From NCBI GenBank assembly GCA_963920765.1, contig OY987245.1:3364727-3428726 (forward strand): a stretch of 64,000 nt of DNA, written 5' to 3'. The notes under the pieces are model-generated. The model was not told the DNA's origin. It searched no databases and saw only the letters and a list, made by a program, of their open reading frames with translations. Source of the stretch: Ulota crispa (Eukaryota; Streptophyta; Bryopsida; Orthotrichales; Orthotrichaceae). This document shows, piece by piece, positions 59,816-64,000 of the stretch. The position numbers were made by a program, and so were the translations under genes. Numbering within the stretch: the first letter of the stretch is position 1; each line of letters begins with the position of its first letter.

Positions 59816-61604
59816 GATGTCGCTTTTCAAGCTACCTTGGAGACCAAGGTCAAGGGTGAACTAATTCAGTAACTGCCCCCAGCCTAAATGAATGGAGCTG
59901 AGAGCTTGAACAACTGATTTACAAATTCCAGTAAGTTAATCAAGGTGAAAGGCTCCGCTATTCTACATTTCAAGAACTGTCAAAATTATGAGAACTTGAA
60001 AATTTTATCATCAGATGACTGAACATAGGAACTTTGAATTCACTATTAAATTTAAAAACCCCTGTTCAGTCTAAAAACCTCGAAAAAGAACACCGACTCC
60101 AAATTATGAGCATACCTGCACTTCTTCACCCTTCTGCACGAAATAAGCAAAGCTTTTCAGCATCGACTAACTTAGAAATCATGAATGTGCCCTGGACAGC
60201 ACACCGCTCCCACTCAATCGGGGCCATGAGGAGCTTCTTTCACCCTTGACGTCTTCAGATATATCATGTTTTGATCTTCTCTGAAAACTGACGATATTAC
60301 CATACTTAATTTCATAATAGCTCATCAGAGAGTTAACTTATGATGACGAAAAAACATTCAAATGATGCTGGACTGAGAAATACATCAGGGTTTCCATCAC
60401 AAAACCATTGTCAAGTACATGACACAGTGAGGGGGTCCTGCAATCTTGTGAGTGGTTCAAACAAAGAACATGTCACATCCTAATAGAAGACTGTCACAGC
60501 GACAAAACGATGATAGGATATTTTAGACCAGGTATGACGCTCATCACTATATTAGTCATTCGAATCTCTCCAGGAAGTCCAATTTCTCAATGTCACTTCC
60601 TAGAAATGAAACTGACCGAAACAATACTGAAGTGACTATACCAAACATTGTGATAAGATTCGGGTACATCTGGAATTGGTGGTCATAGCAATCAAGGCGA
60701 TCATCTTAAACCAAAACACCATTGAAGCTTATACATCTGATAGTTACTAAAATCTACACATACCTACTGCTTGTGCCAACAAAAAAAAAAAAAAAAAAGT
60801 CAAAACAGTAGTCCAGAAAACTCTAACTTACCCTCCTGTAAACGTGCCAAATTCAGAGTTGTGACCTCTGGACAACGATCAGAACCAAGCAGCAACAGCC
60901 ATGAAAATTACACCTAAGAAGTCTAAGAAAACATCCCACATCCAACCCCCAAATGCTTTGACTTCTCAACACCCAATCAACTCACACACGCTCATAAGAA
61001 TCTACTAGGGTTCCCACAGGCCGTCCGAACGCGGCAAAGATAAACTCGTCAACTTTCCAAGTACCATCACTACATAAATTCCACCAGAATCGCCCAGTTC
61101 ACAAGTTCATCACAGGTCAAACCACATCCATGATAGCCATCTTATCGAGAACTAACCCTACCACGGCCATCCGCCCTAAAAAAAAACATCACTACTGATA
61201 TTAGTGCTGTGGCCTGTGATCGATTTAGCTCCACAAGTTCAAGGAACGCTTGCACGTCGAACAACCAAAATCCTTCCGGTATTGCATCCCGCAACACAAC
61301 GACCATATCAAAGGACCAATATGTTACTCACCCAAATAACACCACCAACGACAAAAGGATTGCCAAACATGAATCAACTTGAAAGAACACTGACAAAAAA
61401 AAAGATGTCAAAATCCTCTGCAACCACCATCCATAATAGAACATCGAAAAGAAAGCGAGCAGTGCCATGACAAAAGAGACCAGTTTTATGATTGCGAACG
61501 AGATTGCGCGCGGGACCCCCTTCGCTGATTGCATTGCATTGATCGAAAAGTACATGTACACGACGACACAAAACCCGTCGCCGCTAACCCTCTCCGCTCT
61601 TCCG
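59816..61604. other. No gene seen (3' side of RPL8)
   Basis: Composition is closer to genic than in the repeats, and the right part must contain the RPL8 3' untranslated region. No protein could be recognised on either strand. An A-run at 60,781-60,798 is the only simple repeat. Confidence 0.4.
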
Positions 61605-62747
<1,143 letters not shown>

Positions 62748-63097
62748 GGCTGCTGCTGGAGTAGAGGCGCAAAACCCCCCGAAGCGTCTCGCGTGGGAGC
62801 AAGAGTGAAACGAAAAGAAAGATCCAGGGCTCGACCCTGCCCTAAACCCCTGCGACCGAGCCACGGGGCTCCAAACCCTAATTTTCCTACATCGCTCCTG
62901 CGGAGAGAGATGATGTTCCCTTGTCGCGTTCCCCTCGGTTCCCTCCCGCGTTCTTATCCGCCACACCCAGTCCATGGCCACTACACTACATTAGTAATGA
63001 AATTTAGGGCGGTTCACATTACGTCTCCCGTCCCATCTCTGCAAGTCCCACTTCATCGTGAACTCCCAACTTAGTTTACTGTACAGTAGTTGAGGTG
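62748..63097. promoter_or_regulatory. RPL8 leader and promoter region
   Basis: GC-rich DNA directly upstream of the ATG, rich in C/T on the coding strand complement. It carries a telo-box and the related GCCCTAAACCCC at about 62,840. No clear TATA box, as is common in ribosomal-protein genes. Confidence 0.6.
62873..62881. promoter_or_regulatory. Telo-box AAACCCTAA
   Basis: A perfect plant telo-box about 125 bp upstream of the RPL8 ATG. These elements are enriched near the start sites of plant ribosomal-protein genes. Further AAACCCTAA or AACCCTAAG copies lie in the intron (about 62,062 and 62,278). Confidence 0.75.
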
Positions 63098-63334
63098 TTA
63101 ATCCGTGAGCGCTCAGAGTTATTTTTGGATTTAGGAGAAAATGAGGTTTTTTTGGTCATCACAGCTTGGAAAATTATATTTAAAGAAAGGGATCATAAGA
63201 TTTGAAAAAGGATTACATTCTCTACTGATGGGGACCAACCATGCCTGTTTTCACCGTACAAACTTTTTTTTTAAAGGAGATGAAGTTGTGGGCCCCATCA
63301 ACAGTATATTGTCGATGGGGCGCTTAAGGGTTAA
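63098..63334. mobile_element. TTAATCC..GAGCGC repeat, full copy
   Basis: It begins TTAATCCGTGAGCGCTCAGA and ends GGGGCGCTTAAGGGTTAA, a ~15-bp imperfect TIR. Homologous along its length to 20,524-20,767. Non-coding. Confidence 0.8.
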
Positions 63335-64000
63335 GAGCCAAAAGGTGTACTATAGAAAGTCATGAATATTTTATGCAAAATTTTGGTGGAATTTGGACTA
63401 AAAGTCGGTTTGGCAAAGTGGTCAATCCAGACCTTGAGTGAAGTCCCATCTTCTTTGGCCCCAAAACTTCAAAAAAATATTGTTGTGTAAACAATTGAGA
63501 CATGAGACTTGAGATATAGTGTGAAGCTCCCCATCCCAACTTTTGGCCTCCAACTTATCAACTTTACATTTTTTTGTGAAATATAGGACATATGACATAG
63601 TGTGAGCCACCTCTTAGTGTTGTGTATCTTACAGTGTTATTACTCTAAATTTGTTTATAGTTAACATTGAGTATTCATGGTGAGAATTAGTATTCATGCT
63701 GGAGATTACCTAATTGTAAAGTAAAATATTCAGTGATTAACTTAAGGTATTTGGTAGAGAGTTAATTGGCATTTCATGTTTCTATTCTCTATCTTAGGTT
63801 GTTTTCATTACCGGTGCAATTTTTTTTGGGAGCAATGTCATTGTATTGAACTTGTAGTCCAATTGGATGGTTCAAAAAGGAAGTGCACAAATCGTTCATT
63901 TAATAATGTGGAAATTCAATTGTTTTTGAAGTGTATTGCTAATTATAATAAAATGCAATAGAGTATGGTTGTTATATACTTAATTAATATATGTATAGAG
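63335..64000. other. No gene seen
   Basis: AT-rich right margin. Short open frames only. Confidence 0.5.

Overview
The window is plant nuclear DNA, most likely from a land plant and possibly a seed-free one. Two host genes support this: an auxin-binding protein 1 gene with several introns and all four metal ligands, and a GC-rich, one-intron gene for cytosolic ribosomal protein uL2/RPL8 with telo-box motifs. Mariner-type MITEs with CTCCCTCCGTCCC ends, GTAAG-type donors and a strongly AT-rich, repeat-packed background agree. The lineage is an inference; the ABP1 sequence is clearly diverged from the angiosperm proteins.

Layout. 0-2.5 kb: ABP1 (minus strand, last exon outside the window), and 62 bp upstream of its ATG a 78-codon ORF for a small single-pass membrane protein. 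2.5-2.7 kb: a MITE. 3.0-35.3 kb: a candidate giant DNA transposon. Its ends carry an imperfect 26-bp terminal inverted repeat (TIR) and, about 225-250 bp inside, an identical 17-bp subterminal inverted repeat. Two large genes are transcribed outward toward the two ends: on the left a 1,472-codon unknown protein (minus), on the right a ~1,000-codon DDE protein of the DUF7869 type (plus). Both keep one reading frame throughout and are broken only by point stop codons. The ~23 kb between them has no recognisable gene and holds nested foldbacks, MITEs and tandem duplications.

35-39 kb: repeats, including an uninterrupted 452-bp GATA array and two facing copies of one MITE. 39.9-42.8 kb: a promoter-like block (tandem repeat plus TATA box), a duplicated exon-like unit and an isolated Walker-A exon of an ABC transporter. 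43-50 kb: repeats, a Ty1/copia RNase H remnant, and an element with a 9-bp target-site duplication that contains a large palindrome. 50.2-52.4 kb: a broken hAT-like transposase. 55.5-59.0 kb: a foldback and a complete 1.7-kb Tc1-like element whose transposase has two in-frame stops. 61.6-62.9 kb: RPL8.

How it fits together. Host genes sit at the edges and the interior is transposon on transposon. Nearly all in-frame stops in the giant-element genes and in the Tc1 gene are TAG or TGA, as expected from decay of CAG (CHG) and CGA (CG) at methylated cytosines. RPL8 itself ends with TAG, so TAG is a normal stop here. The most novel object is the paired-gene giant element. Exon limits and element edges were read by eye; no database search was possible.
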